Shown in pieces: positions 24,084-35,500 of a stretch of 64,000 nt of DNA (position 1 is the first letter of the stretch; each line of letters starts with the position of its first letter). The notes beneath the pieces are model-generated. The model was not told the origin of the DNA. It was given only the letters and a program-made list of their open reading frames with translations, and did no database searches. Position numbers and translations under genes: made by a program. The DNA is from Neodiprion pinetum. Lineage: Eukaryota; Arthropoda; Insecta; Hymenoptera; Diprionidae. The stretch is taken from NCBI RefSeq assembly GCF_021155775.2, contig NC_060233.1:34937077-35001076 (forward strand), read 5' to 3'.

Positions 24084-26589
24084 GGGCTGTAATATAAATT
24101 ATGATATTTTCGGATGAAAACATGAATTTACATCACAAAATTAGGCTCAGTTGTTTGTTTTTTGTTTCGTTAGTATTTATTGCCCCACTTATTTCGGTTG
24201 TTTGTTTCCAAGAAAACAAACCATCCATTTACATTTATGAACGTAATTAAAGAAATTTATTATTATAAATATTTGTTAATAAATAACTTATGTATATGTA
24301 TGTGTATATGTATACAAATATATCGAATTCAGTATGTATACACATATTTATATATTGTACGCATAGTGGAATAATTTGTGCCAAAAACGCATTGTGTTAA
24401 TAACTTTATTTTTTCTCTTCTAAAACTAATTGAGACAAAATCGAAGATAACACGAAGGACAAGAAAGAACCGTTTAAAGAACTAATTTAGAATTTGATAT
24501 GACGTACAAAAAAATCTATATCTCAATATTACTACATAAATATGTAGACCTATGATACTGTAGCATTTTTCATGCGCCGCAAAATGTTTTGAAAATTTAA
24601 GTAATCACGTTCCTAAGATGCTTTCAAACTCATTGCTGATATTTGTCATTTACTCTTATGATGAGCACAGTTACATTCTATCATACCACTCGCAAAAAAC
24701 GTGAATTTCATGCGAGTTACCATTAATTTATGTAAATATATTCATCAATTTGAGAATCATGTTTTAATTTTACTATTTAAATTCATGTAACAGATGTATT
24801 GATTAAGTTATAAAAATAAAAGCATTTTACGTCCATTAATATTCACTGTAGCAACTTACATAGCTTCTCAATTCCCAAAGTCGCCAAGGTCTTGAAATTA
24901 TGCATATAATTTTAACTGTGAGAAAGATGAGTAAGAACCGTAGATTTAAAAAAATTAAGAATTTGAATATATCACATCCTATTGCTGATCACATAACTTT
25001 TGAATAAATTGGTGAACAGGTGGGTTAAATTTTTACATATGTCCCATTCTCAGAGCACAACAATGAAGAATTACAGAATATGGAATCAATTACAAGATCT
25101 GTTTGATTTTGAGAGAAAAGAAAGGGCTCTCTCAGAAGTAAGTATACTGTAATAATGAATGGATAACATATTATTTAGAGTTTTTTTTTCTTTCTTGCAT
25201 TGTACTTGAATTTGTTTATTTCGTACAGTGTGTGAACTTGTATTGAACTGGAATTGAATGTATGTCACTGACTGTACATCATCAAGTTGTGTATCTGTTG
25301 GTGGATATTGATTATACTTTGATTATTGTGGGAGTGTTCAGGATAATGAAATACGACCATAGCATCATGCCGAACACGTGTGATTTAGTATAATCATTTA
25401 AGTAATAATCAATCCATAAAAGCAGAAGGCAGAAAAATTGTATGTGTACAAATGTATTAAATTTTTATTTTTAATAAAAAACTAGAATACAAATTGTATA
25501 CATTATGTCAATGTTTTATATCACACCCATAGTCCTCTGTACATTGGAAATACACCTAAATTTATAGCTAAAATACGTTTAAAAACTTGACCATCATTTT
25601 CTTAGTTTATAAATAATACAAAATATAAGTAAAATTTTTATACCATGTTGTAGAGTTTTCTCGCAGGTTTAATTTCATATTATACATATTTAAGTGATTG
25701 TCGTACTGTTCTTTATTTTCAGTATTATCATTTGTTGAAGAGTATATTGTGTGAGTATACCATTATAGTAATGGTACTTCAATTCTATTCTAATGTTTGA
25801 GAGTTTATGGCCATTTGTAAATCCCATTATCCAAATCTGTTGTTCCCAAATAACATCAAGTATAACTGTTCGTCATAGAATGGATACATATCAAAAGTAA
25901 CAAATTCATCAATGACTTTTATACTGTAAAATGTATTTAAGAAAAAATCTCCAATACGTATATTGTAATATCAAAAGGTAATTTCAGGGCTGTTGTAAAT
26001 ACTTTTCGATTTCCTAAAATTTTAGCAGATAATCAGTACGAATACCTTCTGTACAATAAATTATACGGTAGCTTACGCTTTAATTTAATACATCATGCCT
26101 CAGAATACTAATCTCATGATATGTTTTCATAGTGGAATGTCTTGATTCAACCATTTAACATCCGACTGCTATCGTAAATAAATACTAGAATCCGGAATTA
26201 TATTATAATATACCTATTTTTCATATATTCATCTGAACTACGAGTTACAGTAGATATTCATAACTCAACTGTAGAAATATTATAAAAATTTGTAAAGTCT
26301 GTTTAACAAGTAAATAAAATTGATATAAAAACCACTTACGAAATAGTATATCTCATATTACTAGATTGTTTATTGTAGATTGTATCTACATGTATATATT
26401 GGGGAATCACAGATTTTTACTCAACCGACAAGAAAAAGAGAAATGAATAGCTGCAATCTGCCTTCTTCCCGACTGCGACAATAATAAGGCAGTGTTAGTT
26501 GAAAACGAATATTTTTACGACAAACAACATCATCAGTTATTAAATCATTATTTGATCAGATCGAAGTAACGTGCATTAAATTTTCTAAC
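24084..26589. other. AT-rich convergent intergenic region BTB gene/POMT1
   Basis: 2.5 kb between two 3' ends. It contains TA/TG simple sequence with hairpin potential (24292-24352), AATAAA-type signals near 24814 and otherwise featureless AT-rich DNA. One spliced micro-ORF candidate (25054-25246) is listed separately. Confidence 0.6.
25054..25246 (+). CDS. possible spliced micro-ORF or alternative terminal exons
   Basis: Acceptor TCCCATTCTCAG precedes 25054-25137, which contains ATG and reads MKNYRIWNQLQDLFDFERKE to a consensus donor GAA|GTAAGT. After a 91-nt intron with acceptor TTATTTCGTACAG, 25229-25246 adds CVNLY and a stop. Both splice sites are strong and phase 0. It could be a micro-gene or an alternative 3' end of the BTB transcript, whose exon 3 also ends in phase 0. 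The family is not recognised. Confidence 0.22.
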
Positions 26590-29500
26590 TCAAGTTTTAT
26601 GGATAATGAAATCCCAAGTATCACGCCATCGCAATTTCAATATTTCTGTGACTGTCAATGGAGTTGTACCATAGCTTAAAACAGCAAATTTTTTAAATAC
26701 ATATATAATCATACCTATCCATGCTGCAATGCTGATTTTGAATAAAAACAAGGTAATATGCCATTTCAGTCGTTCTCTGAAAAGGATTATCATTAGTAGT
26801 ACTTCTTGTAAGCACATTTGTAAAAAAATGTATTTGTCAATTAATACTTACCCAATTAAATAGTGCAGATGGTCGATGACCGCTGATGTTATTAAGACCT
26901 TGAATACGAACGCTGGTAAGTAATGGTGTAGAAATAACGTGCGCTCTACGAAAAAGAAGGGCAGGTAGTGAAGGAGATACCCAACAAGAAGAACTTCACC
27001 AAAATTAACAAATCTTTTCCACTCCTGATCCGATACATCGAAGCACAATCTTCGACGCCTCATTAAGTAAAACATGAGCAATAAGAAGTATATCAGAATC
27101 GACACTGTACCAGAGTACCAAACAATTACATTACCCAGCAAATGCACTTGTGCCTGCAACAGGAAAAGAATTGTGACAGCCAATCAATTCTCGATTATTT
27201 AAGTATTTTAAGTCCAGTATTCTTACGTTACTCTCAGTTGAGACCCAGTAGGCGATGCCACGTGTCATCATTGGCCACTCTAGGGGCTCGCTGGAATACA
27301 TATGACTGTTTTGACCTTCCTGGGCACTGAAGAACATCTTTGTTTGCAATTCCACAAATTTTTCCCAAAAGCTCAACGTAGTGGCACGCAGCGGTATCAT
27401 TTCAGCACCAACTAATTCTCTTTCCCGTTGCTTTTGATCTTCACTTTTGGTATATCTATGCTCCTCGACATTCCAAACTGTATCTGGCTGCTCAATTATT
27501 CTATCTGCAACAATTTCGTGCTGATTATATCCCCAGTCTGGTAATTGTCTACCGCTAAATCTTAGCGCCTGCTCTGTGTTCGCATGGATCAACCGTATCT
27601 GGCTTTGAATAGTGTGCCAAATTGGTCCAGTTTGATCTCGGTTGATTATATCTAATCTCCACATATTTTGTGCTGGCATAGAAACGTTATAATCTATGTA
27701 GCAGGACACCTCTTGGTTTTGCGGAGACATTGGTGCGGCTACGTCATGCGAGTTCAACGCTCTACTGCTTATTCCGTGTACCAACTGAATCACATCCCCG
27801 TGCTTTATGGGATCGATTGGTTTGGTCACGACCAGACCGTCTGTTCCTGGTCTCTTGACTATCCACCAGTTATTCACATCTTTAAACGAGTAGCAAGTCA
27901 CTTGCTGCTGATGAGAGCTTCCCCGATTGTCTGGATAACGAAGCGGATACACTTGATTGTGGCTGTGCAGCCAGCAAGCTCTACCATGGGTATGTCGCAG
28001 GGTTATCTGTGAACCGTGTGTAACTTCCAAAGGTTGACCTTTAGTAATGCTCGCCAAACCACCCTCCAAACTAGCCTGGAAGGCGCTGGTCATCACCGAA
28101 TCGTGGGGTCCAGCTTTTGTCAGGATAGATAAATGGACATAAAACACTCCCACATACACCGTTACTGGGATAGTTATGAGTACGAACATTCTTGCCAACA
28201 AATGAATATACAGGAGACCTGCTGACAAATATCGATGCGGAAGCAGACTCCAGTAATCACGGGTTATCAGCGCAACCGAAAGAAGAAGCGAATAGAACCC
28301 AACGTACTTTACGCTAAAAAAGAATATAGGCGAATAGAATTGTATTTGAAGTTTGTTTCTGAAATTCTATTGTATTTTCTATTGTGTGTGAATTTTACTC
28401 ACCATAAAGCGCAGGACAAATTAAAAGCTCCTAATGAAAGCCAGATCCACCAGGATATTGTGAAGGGCTTGTCCATAATCTTTCTAAATTTGACAACACA
28501 CAGCAAGCCAAATAATGAAAATTGTATCAGGATGCTTTCCATCAGAATAAACCGTGACTGCGTTAGGAAGGCGTTGTCTGAAATACATGGTAGGATTCGT
28601 ATTGAATGAAACGTAAAGGCAATGCGATTTCCTCAAACAGTTTTGATTTGACAAATTATTATACTCGCCAAATAATAACATCATTCCTGCTATAGTCGCA
28701 CTCCATTGTTTGAAGCCTAATTCAAGAGCCAAGTGATAAACAGTTGGCAGTACCAAGCTGCCGCAGAAAGCTGGGATGATTCTCAGAGCAAAAAGGGGAA
28801 CCATGTCAGTGTAGTCGCTTCCTATTCGGTCAAATTTAAATTTCCCATCGAAACCTGCTAAATAAGCAGCGATTGAAATCAACTGCTTTCCCAGAGGTGG
28901 ATGGGAGTCGAAGAAATATGTCTTTTTCATGTAGAGTCCAACATATTTCCCATAATGGAGTTCGTCAAACCTAATCAGAATCACAATATTTACTTGTATA
29001 TATTGAGTCAATTATGAAATGTACAAAGGATCATTACTATAACAGAAACCTTACACAATGCTTCGAGGTTCTTCCAGTCGATATAATCGAGTTGCTAATC
29101 CACTGAGTAACAAAATTACAGCAACTAAATCAATTTCCAGGTTTACTCTCAACCGGGTTGGCAAAGTCGTAGATAATTCTCCAGCCTCCTTGGCTTTACA
29201 TTCAACTGGCACTTCAGACACTGACGCACCGTCACCCTGTAAACAATTTGAACGTAAATGAGAGATGAAAGAGTTAGTATTCAAACCAAGTGTGAAATTT
29301 TATCTTTGAGTACATAGGAAAATGTAAAGGCAGCTTTCCACGAGGTATCAGTGAAGATCAGAAGTTGAGATTTCAGATTTGTTCTAGAGTTTTTGATATG
29401 AAAGTCCTGCAGTACCATGGTCAAAAAACAATGTGACGAATTTGAAAAAAATTTTAACCACTGTCATATCTGAGATATTATGATTTAATTTCTATTTCCG

Positions 29501-30149
29501 AAGCGCCCATTTTTTACAATTAGAAAAGATTTCGGAAAATCAAGATAGAATTTTCATTATAGCAAAAGATACGCGGATTCGAAAAATAATGAAATTCAAA
29601 AAAGTAGCGTTCAGAATGGATTTTTGATATCGAAGTAAAGAAGAAATTTTTTTTTTATTTTGGGTCAGAAAAGGTAATTACAAAGTAACGAATATCTTGC
29701 AGCATATCGTAATATTCATCATTTATATATATATAAAATCGAAGCTTATTAAGGTATAACATATAATATTATAACTGTGCAGTGTTGTAGGAGCTGATAA
29801 TTCTTTTTTCTATATAACTTTATAATTAAAACTAGGTTTATTTTTTTATTAGTTACTTTTTTCTAGAACCATTATAATAACATTGACAACACATAAGTGC
29901 ATGTATCTAGCATAACAACGTTATTTTTGCTAATCATATTAATTATTATAGAAAATAATAACAGTGACGATAATTACAATGATTAACAAAACAAAGTAAC
30001 AAAAATTTATTCAGCAGCACCTCGTCTCTAATATTTTTCTGCGGAAAATCCCCGGTGTCATTGCACTCAAAATTCCCAGTGAGTCCAGAAGATCGCTCTG
30101 TCGATTTATTGTCAATTGTTTTAATCTTCCTGCGGCGCGGGCCTTCCAT
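26590..30149 (-). CDS. POMT1: Protein O-mannosyltransferase 1 (POMT1, rotated abdomen)
   Basis: ER membrane enzyme. With POMT2 it transfers mannose from dolichol-phosphate mannose to Ser/Thr of dystroglycan and other proteins. Seven exons (minus): 30149-30021, 29236-29055, 28970-28669, 28577-28403, 28313-27227, 27153-26852 and 26776-26590, giving 787 residues. Diagnostic of POMT1 rather than POMT2 are FDELHYGKYVGLYMKK and FFDSHPPLGK, with the PMT acidic pair D106-E107. Three MIR repeats lie in exon 5 (SHQQQVTCYSFKDVNNWWIV, HDVAAPMSPQNQEVSCYIDY, TVWNVEEHRY), followed by SSEPLEWPMMTRGIAYW. The C-terminus LRWRDTWDFIIHKT matches the vertebrate POMT1 end. Multiple membrane helices flank the MIR block. 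Intron 3 starts with GC (G|GCGAGT) instead of GT; this is the only phase that restores DNAFLTQSRFILMES. The N-terminal 40 residues are unconserved and the start there is less certain. Confidence 0.96.
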
Positions 30150-31508
30150 AGTTACTTATTTTTGAATTATAATGCACTATGTTGAGAAAAATATATTGAA
30201 CAAATCACACAAAACACGTGAACATTGGACCGAAGTGACGAATTAATAGCTAGAGCGATAAGAGCCGCGAATGTCTGCACGGAGAACCCGGCATGCATCC
30301 AGGTCAGCGTCATAACGGTATAAATCTCAAAGCTGGAGATATTTTGACCAAAGTATGGATGTCTATCTACATGTACAGCGCATATCCACGACACATCGTA
30401 CTAAAGACTTTCACATGTGATTTCTATCACATTGTTCTCCTTATATTCAGTGAAAGTATTATATCAAGTCGTGACAATAAGTTTTGAAGTCGCGGGACGT
30501 ATAAGGTAAGTGTAAGATGAACAATAATCACGTTGCAATCTTCTTTCGTACGCGCAGCTGATGATTTTACCTGATCAATTCCAGCGCTAGTCACTATCTA
30601 GCGTTCGGTGTTTCGGATGCTGGTGGATGATTATTTATTGTCTCAAATTTACAGTGAGAATGGAAATAGGTATGTTATTGCGCATTGCAAGAAAGAAAAC
30701 ACTAGTATTGGAAAAAGTGAACCATCACATCAATTTGTCTCAGATTACATTTTTGTTGCTAAAATACAGAGAAGTTACCGATCTTGAGATTTAGGATCTA
30801 CAAATATTCCGATCTCTTTTACCGACGCAGTTACGCGAAAACAGTAAAACGTGCATGGCTGGAGTTTTGGTTACAGACAATGAAATAAAGAATTATGAAT
30901 TAACATAGGAATGTAACTCCTGAAGAAAACAACTTGCTCATTGTCAAAATTAGAATGCTATTGCTTTATATATTATTATAATGAATCATGCAACGTTATA
31001 TGCAACGCTTTAACCTTAATTCGTGAATTAATGTAAACAGTAAAAGCGTTGGAATGGTTTTTACCTGTATAATATATTGGATTCGCGAAAACAATATTCG
31101 CGAACGAAATTAAGTTGCTGAACGTTTTAATTAATGAAATTACCTGTGCTACGACTCAATTATTGAAATGAACAACCGTGAAAGAGTTACTGTAAATTTC
31201 CTTGGTTACCATCCAGCATTCATTATCAATCATCGATAAATTCTATAATTGTTAATTTTGTGCGGATCACTAGCCTAGGCTGAACGCATCATTGCGAAAT
31301 TTGGTTTTAAATTGCTCATTCGGTGCTGCCACCTGTTCATACAATCAAATTGACAATGGCTCGAGGTCAGCTGTTAAATGTATGGCTGTTAATAACGATG
31401 TTAGTAGAACTGAGAGTACAAAGAGCATCAAAGAAAGGATTCAATTCGGTAAAATCGAAGAAAGTTTATCTTCGATTCATTTACTAGCTTTAAAAATAGA
31501 ATATAGAA
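30150..31508. promoter_or_regulatory. divergent upstream region POMT1 / WRNIP1
   Basis: 1.36 kb lies between the start codons of POMT1 (-) and WRNIP1 (+), so the two genes probably share a regulatory interval. It is AT-rich with scattered CpG. A near-palindrome, TTAATTCGTGAATTAA, lies at 31018-31033. No gene is seen. Confidence 0.45.
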
Positions 31509-33987
31509 ATGGATTGCCCGATATGTGGTAAGGAGTTTTTGGCCTCGGAGATCGAGAGCCACGTGAATAAATGTTTGTTTTTAAATGACATGTCAAAAAA
31601 TGCGATATCTTCGGTGGAATCTGGTGGTATCAAAAGGTTCCACTCCTCAGGACTGCAAGGTAATAACAAGAGAAAATCGTTCGGGCCGTTGGTCAAAAAA
31701 GCCAAATACTTGGCGTCCAGAGAAAACTTGGAGGAAAGTGAGGAGAATGACGAACAAAGTGCCGCTGCCGGTATCACCTCAGCCGAAAGTGCCAATCTCG
31801 CTCCCCATATTCAACAAAACAAAGTAATCGTCTTCATCATTCATATAATTCTGTAGAAACTTGAGTACCAACGTTTCTTGTGCCACGATAACTGCATGCA
31901 GTGAAACGATTCCAGAGTACGTCATCCAACCTTTACTTTTCCCTTCAATTTTTATAAAATTCTTTAACTAAACAATCTCCAATACCAAGTCTCTCGAAAT
32001 CCCTCCACTACTTTTCTGTTCAAGCGTTCTTTGAAACATTTTTTACCAAGACTGTACATTTTTACATTTTGCAATGAAATACAAACTACGAATAATAATA
32101 TATGAGGTTTGTACAGGTTGGTAGTATTAAAAAATCTCACAAAGACGACCATGTTCCACTTGCCGAAAGAGTGAGACCTACGGTTCTGATGAATTACGTA
32201 GGTCAGAAACATGTTCTTGGATCACAGTCAGTCCTCCTTCAGTTGTTGGAAAAGAAAGAAATTCCTAGCATGATTTTATGGGGACCTCCAGGCTGTGGGA
32301 AGGTAATTTTGTGCTACTTTGTAATTACGGTTAACAACTGTGAAGAAACAGGAATGCAGTTTGCATTTGAAATTTCAGACATCTCTAGCGAACGTGATAG
32401 CTCATATATGTAAACAAACGCCTGGTGGTAAGATGAGGTACGTAAAACTGTCTGCGGCAATGTCGGGCGTGAATGATGTCAAGGAAGCTGTTAGCCGAGC
32501 AGCAAATGAGTTAAAATTTGGTCGGCGCACCGTGATGTTCATGGACGAGATACACAGGTTCAACAAGCTCCAGCAGGATATTTTTTTGCCCCATGTCGAG
32601 GCTGGCACTGTGACTTTGGTAGGAGCAACGACAGAGAATCCATGCTTCAGTTTGAATTCTGCTCTGTTGAGCAGATGCCGTGTCGTTGTATTGGAAAAGC
32701 TAACGACTCCTGACCTCGTTTCGATCATTAAAAATGCTGTAACCTTCATGGAGGGCAAGGTGTTCTCTGCTTCTGAGAACGCTAGTTCTGGAAGCAGTAA
32801 CAACACTGTCAATGAATCGTACAGTTCAGAGGGTGAATACACACAATCGGCTGAGACTGATGAGTCGTTTGTTCCAACGTTTATAGTAGATGATCCCACG
32901 GTTCAGTGGTTGGCTGAAACATGCGACGGTGATGCACGCATAGCCTTGGGAGGGCTTGAACTTGCAATCCAATCAAAAGTTCCTGCTGAAAAGGAGTTCC
33001 TTGAGAAAGGACCTGGACTCATTACCTTGGCTGACGTGAAGGAAAGCCTGAAGAAGTCACACATATTGTACGATAAGAAGGGGGACCAACATTACAACTT
33101 AATATCTGCGTTGCACAAGTCCGTTAGGGCCAGTGACGATAATGCTGCGCTTTACTGGCTTGCTCGTATGCTGGCTGGGGGCGAAGATCCCATGTATATT
33201 GCCCGACGATTAGTTAGAATGGCTAGCGAGGATGTTGGCCTTGCTGATCCTAAAGCGTTGGGTATGTAGGCGAAGAAAATTGTACACTATTTATTACTGC
33301 TGTATCTCTGCAACTGAACTTCATTTATCTATTTTTTTCAAGCACGTGATTTATTGTAAAAAGTTTCTAAGCATGACCTCAGACTTGGCTATTTCATGTA
33401 AGGCGGACCTCTTTTTAGGTATGGCAGTGTCTGTGATGAACGGATGCAAGATGATTGGCATGCCTGAAAGCGACGTGTTATTGGCTCAGTGCACTATATA
33501 CCTGGCAAGAGCTCCAAAGTCTCGGCTAATGGAAGATGCGCTTAGAGCGGCGCAAAGATTGGTGGCCAATCAAAAAGGGCAACAGCCTGACGTCCCCATC
33601 CACTTGAGAAGTACGGGTTCCTCAAAATTGGTCAGTCTACTCGGTAAGTGGAAAGAAATGTGCCACTGTTGCTGTTACAATGTATACCAAAACTATTAAC
33701 ATTTTAAATATATGAAGATTGTTGCACAAAATTTGTCAAAATTTATCCGAATTTATTCGAATTTGTGTGTTTGATTAAGAAAAAAATTGGTATATTTCGT
33801 GTTAATTTCTATGTCTGTGAAAGATTTTGTTATAATCACAGTAATTGAAAGAAAAATAAATGTTACAGGAAATGGAAAAGGATATAATATGCTGCATAAA
33901 GACGATTCTGGATTGAATTACATGCCGCAGGGTATGGAGGATGTGAATTTTTTTGAAGAGGACGAACTTACTAGTATTATCGGTTGA
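31509..33987 (+). CDS. WRNIP1: WRNIP1 (Werner helicase-interacting protein 1), AAA+ ATPase
   Basis: RarA/MgsA-type clamp-loader-like ATPase acting at stalled replication forks and in translesion synthesis. Five exons: 31509-31823, 32117-32302, 32379-33261, 33419-33643 and 33869-33987, giving 575 residues, somewhat shorter than the human protein. The N-terminus is a UBZ4 ubiquitin-binding zinc finger: CPICGKEF...HVNKC (C-x2-C...H-x3-C, residues 3-22). Walker A is GPPGCGKT (161-168), split by intron 2. Walker B is MFMDEIHR (D223, E224). Sensor 1 is GATTEN (249-254), with an arginine finger in LLSRCR. The MgsA C-terminal domain is evident in SHILYDKKGDQHYN, ISALHKSVRASDDNAALYWL, ARRLVRMASEDVGLADP and LAQCTIYLARAPKS. 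A Ser/Thr-rich insert (about 285-325) separates AAA subdomains. The start ATG puts the UBZ at the extreme N-terminus, as in a compact family member. Confidence 0.96.
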
Positions 33988-34477
33988 TATTACATATTTA
34001 TAAATTACCAATCCTGTTTCGAACGTTAATACAAACTGTTTTCTTTTAAAAGCTGCGAATGTGAAAAAGATTGTGATTTACGTTGCTTATAATTTTATGA
34101 TAAGGTGAAAAGAAGTGAGAGGAAAAAAAAAATTAAAGCCCTTAAGTACAAGTTAATTTTTAAAATTAAATTAAAATTGCGGCCAAATCGACCAAACACT
34201 ACCTCCGTAGGTTGCACATATCGAATTTTAATGATATTGTTATGTGTGAGATCAAGATTATATTTTTTCAAATACATCAAGCGTGTTTGTTCAATTGACC
34301 AGCCCCATTTGTGACAATGGCATGATTCTTCTAGAACAGCAGGTCAGCATGCGTTCTTCAGTATCTGCATGTTAAAGTAGGATAGATTTTGCTTTGATCA
34401 CGATATATTGCATCGGTTTGAATTCGTTCGAACACATTACTTTAGTACACATCAATTTACTACATCTTTTCAAATGT
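33988..34477. other. 3' flank of WRNIP1
   Basis: AT-rich DNA after the WRNIP1 stop. It probably contains the 3' UTR. No gene is seen. Confidence 0.6.
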
Positions 34478-34840
34478 GTTCGTTTCGAAAATCGTGGTAA
34501 ACCATAAGACGATCGTTACGACGTGAAGTGAGCAACGGTTGAATATCTTCTCTTGTCAGTTGAGTCTAGTACGCGGTGTCGATCAGTCTTGATGTTCCGT
34601 TCGACTGAACTCAGGTAAAAATTACGTAGTAATTAATAATGTACGATAATTTAGCATATATCGATATACATTCCAATGCGTTCGTTTCGCGAATATTAGT
34701 GAACAATACAATGATCGTTACGATGTGAAGAGAGCAGCGGTTAAAAGTTTTTCCTCATTCTCGTACGCGTCGGTTAACAGTGTTGATTTTCCATTCGACT
34801 GTATTTCCATAAAAAAATTGCGATAATCATCCGTGAGCTG
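34478..34840 (+). repeat. diverged tandem duplication, period about 202 bp
   Basis: GTTCGTTTCG occurs at 34478 and 34680. It is followed in both copies by GATCGTTACGA-GTGAAG, an AGC(A)ACGGTT-type block, an acGCG-tcg block and CGTTCGACTG/CATTCGACTG in the same order. A weaker third match (AAGTGAGTAACGATTTGA) starts near 35172. Copy 1 ends in a good donor, CTCAG|GTAAAA at 34615. Confidence 0.6.
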
Positions 34841-35500
34841 TATTGTAACGGTGTGATGTTTAGCGTATTGCGAATACATTAATCTGTGTGATAAGTCGTT
34901 GCCCATCGTGAATTGATTTAGATCATAAATGTCCATTAATTCGATGGTTGACAACATTCGATTCCAAACGAAAGCGTGAGTGACGCCGATCGCGTGTTTG
35001 ATGGTGAAATAGCATTTTCGTCATATTTTGGCTCATAAATATAGATCTCTGAAGTATATTGAGAATTGACTTCTTATGACTATTCTATAAAGGAATACAC
35101 GAAGCATCATATACGTTAATTAATTCTATAATTCGCAAATGAATAAAAATATGGGGTAAGCGATCGAAAAACAAGTGAGTAACGATTTGATGTTCATTTT
35201 CTAAACATTCGCGTGTGAGTCATTTTTCCTTGTACTTAAACGCAGTCGCTTTTGTGGATTCGTCGAGGTATTCCTGGTGCTGTTCAATGTTTATACGGTT
35301 CGGTTCGTGACATTGAAACGTACCCCTAACGCAGCAGTCAACGTTAATTTCACGTGAAGTGTGCCGCGTGTTTGGTTCGGACAGGTAAAAATCGAGCGCG
35401 GATCGGTTTGTTTTGTGTTATTATTCAAGGATGCATTAGTGACACGCGATAATAGTAGCCAGCGTGAGCCATCGGCATCCTGTAAACATCGGAGGTACGT
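34555..35500 (+). promoter_or_regulatory. candidate cluster of alternative first exons
   Basis: Three donor-like sites follow one another on the plus strand: CTCAG|GTAAAA (34615), GACAG|GTAAAA (35385) and CGGAG|GTACGT (35495). No acceptor is needed upstream of them, as expected for first exons. An arthropod-type initiator TCAGT lies at 34556-34560. This is suggestive only; no downstream partner exon is proven. Confidence 0.25.

Noticed and set aside
24940..25030. short frame MSKNRRFKKIKNLNISHPIA leading toward the micro-ORF at 25054
   Set aside because: Stops at a TAA five codons before a GT. The implied intron to 25054 would be only about 34 nt, too short to splice.
27668..28012. 114-codon plus-strand frame
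   Set aside because: Antisense shadow of the MIR-domain exon of POMT1.
32402..32899. 165-codon minus-strand frame
   Set aside because: Antisense shadow of the WRNIP1 AAA+ exon.
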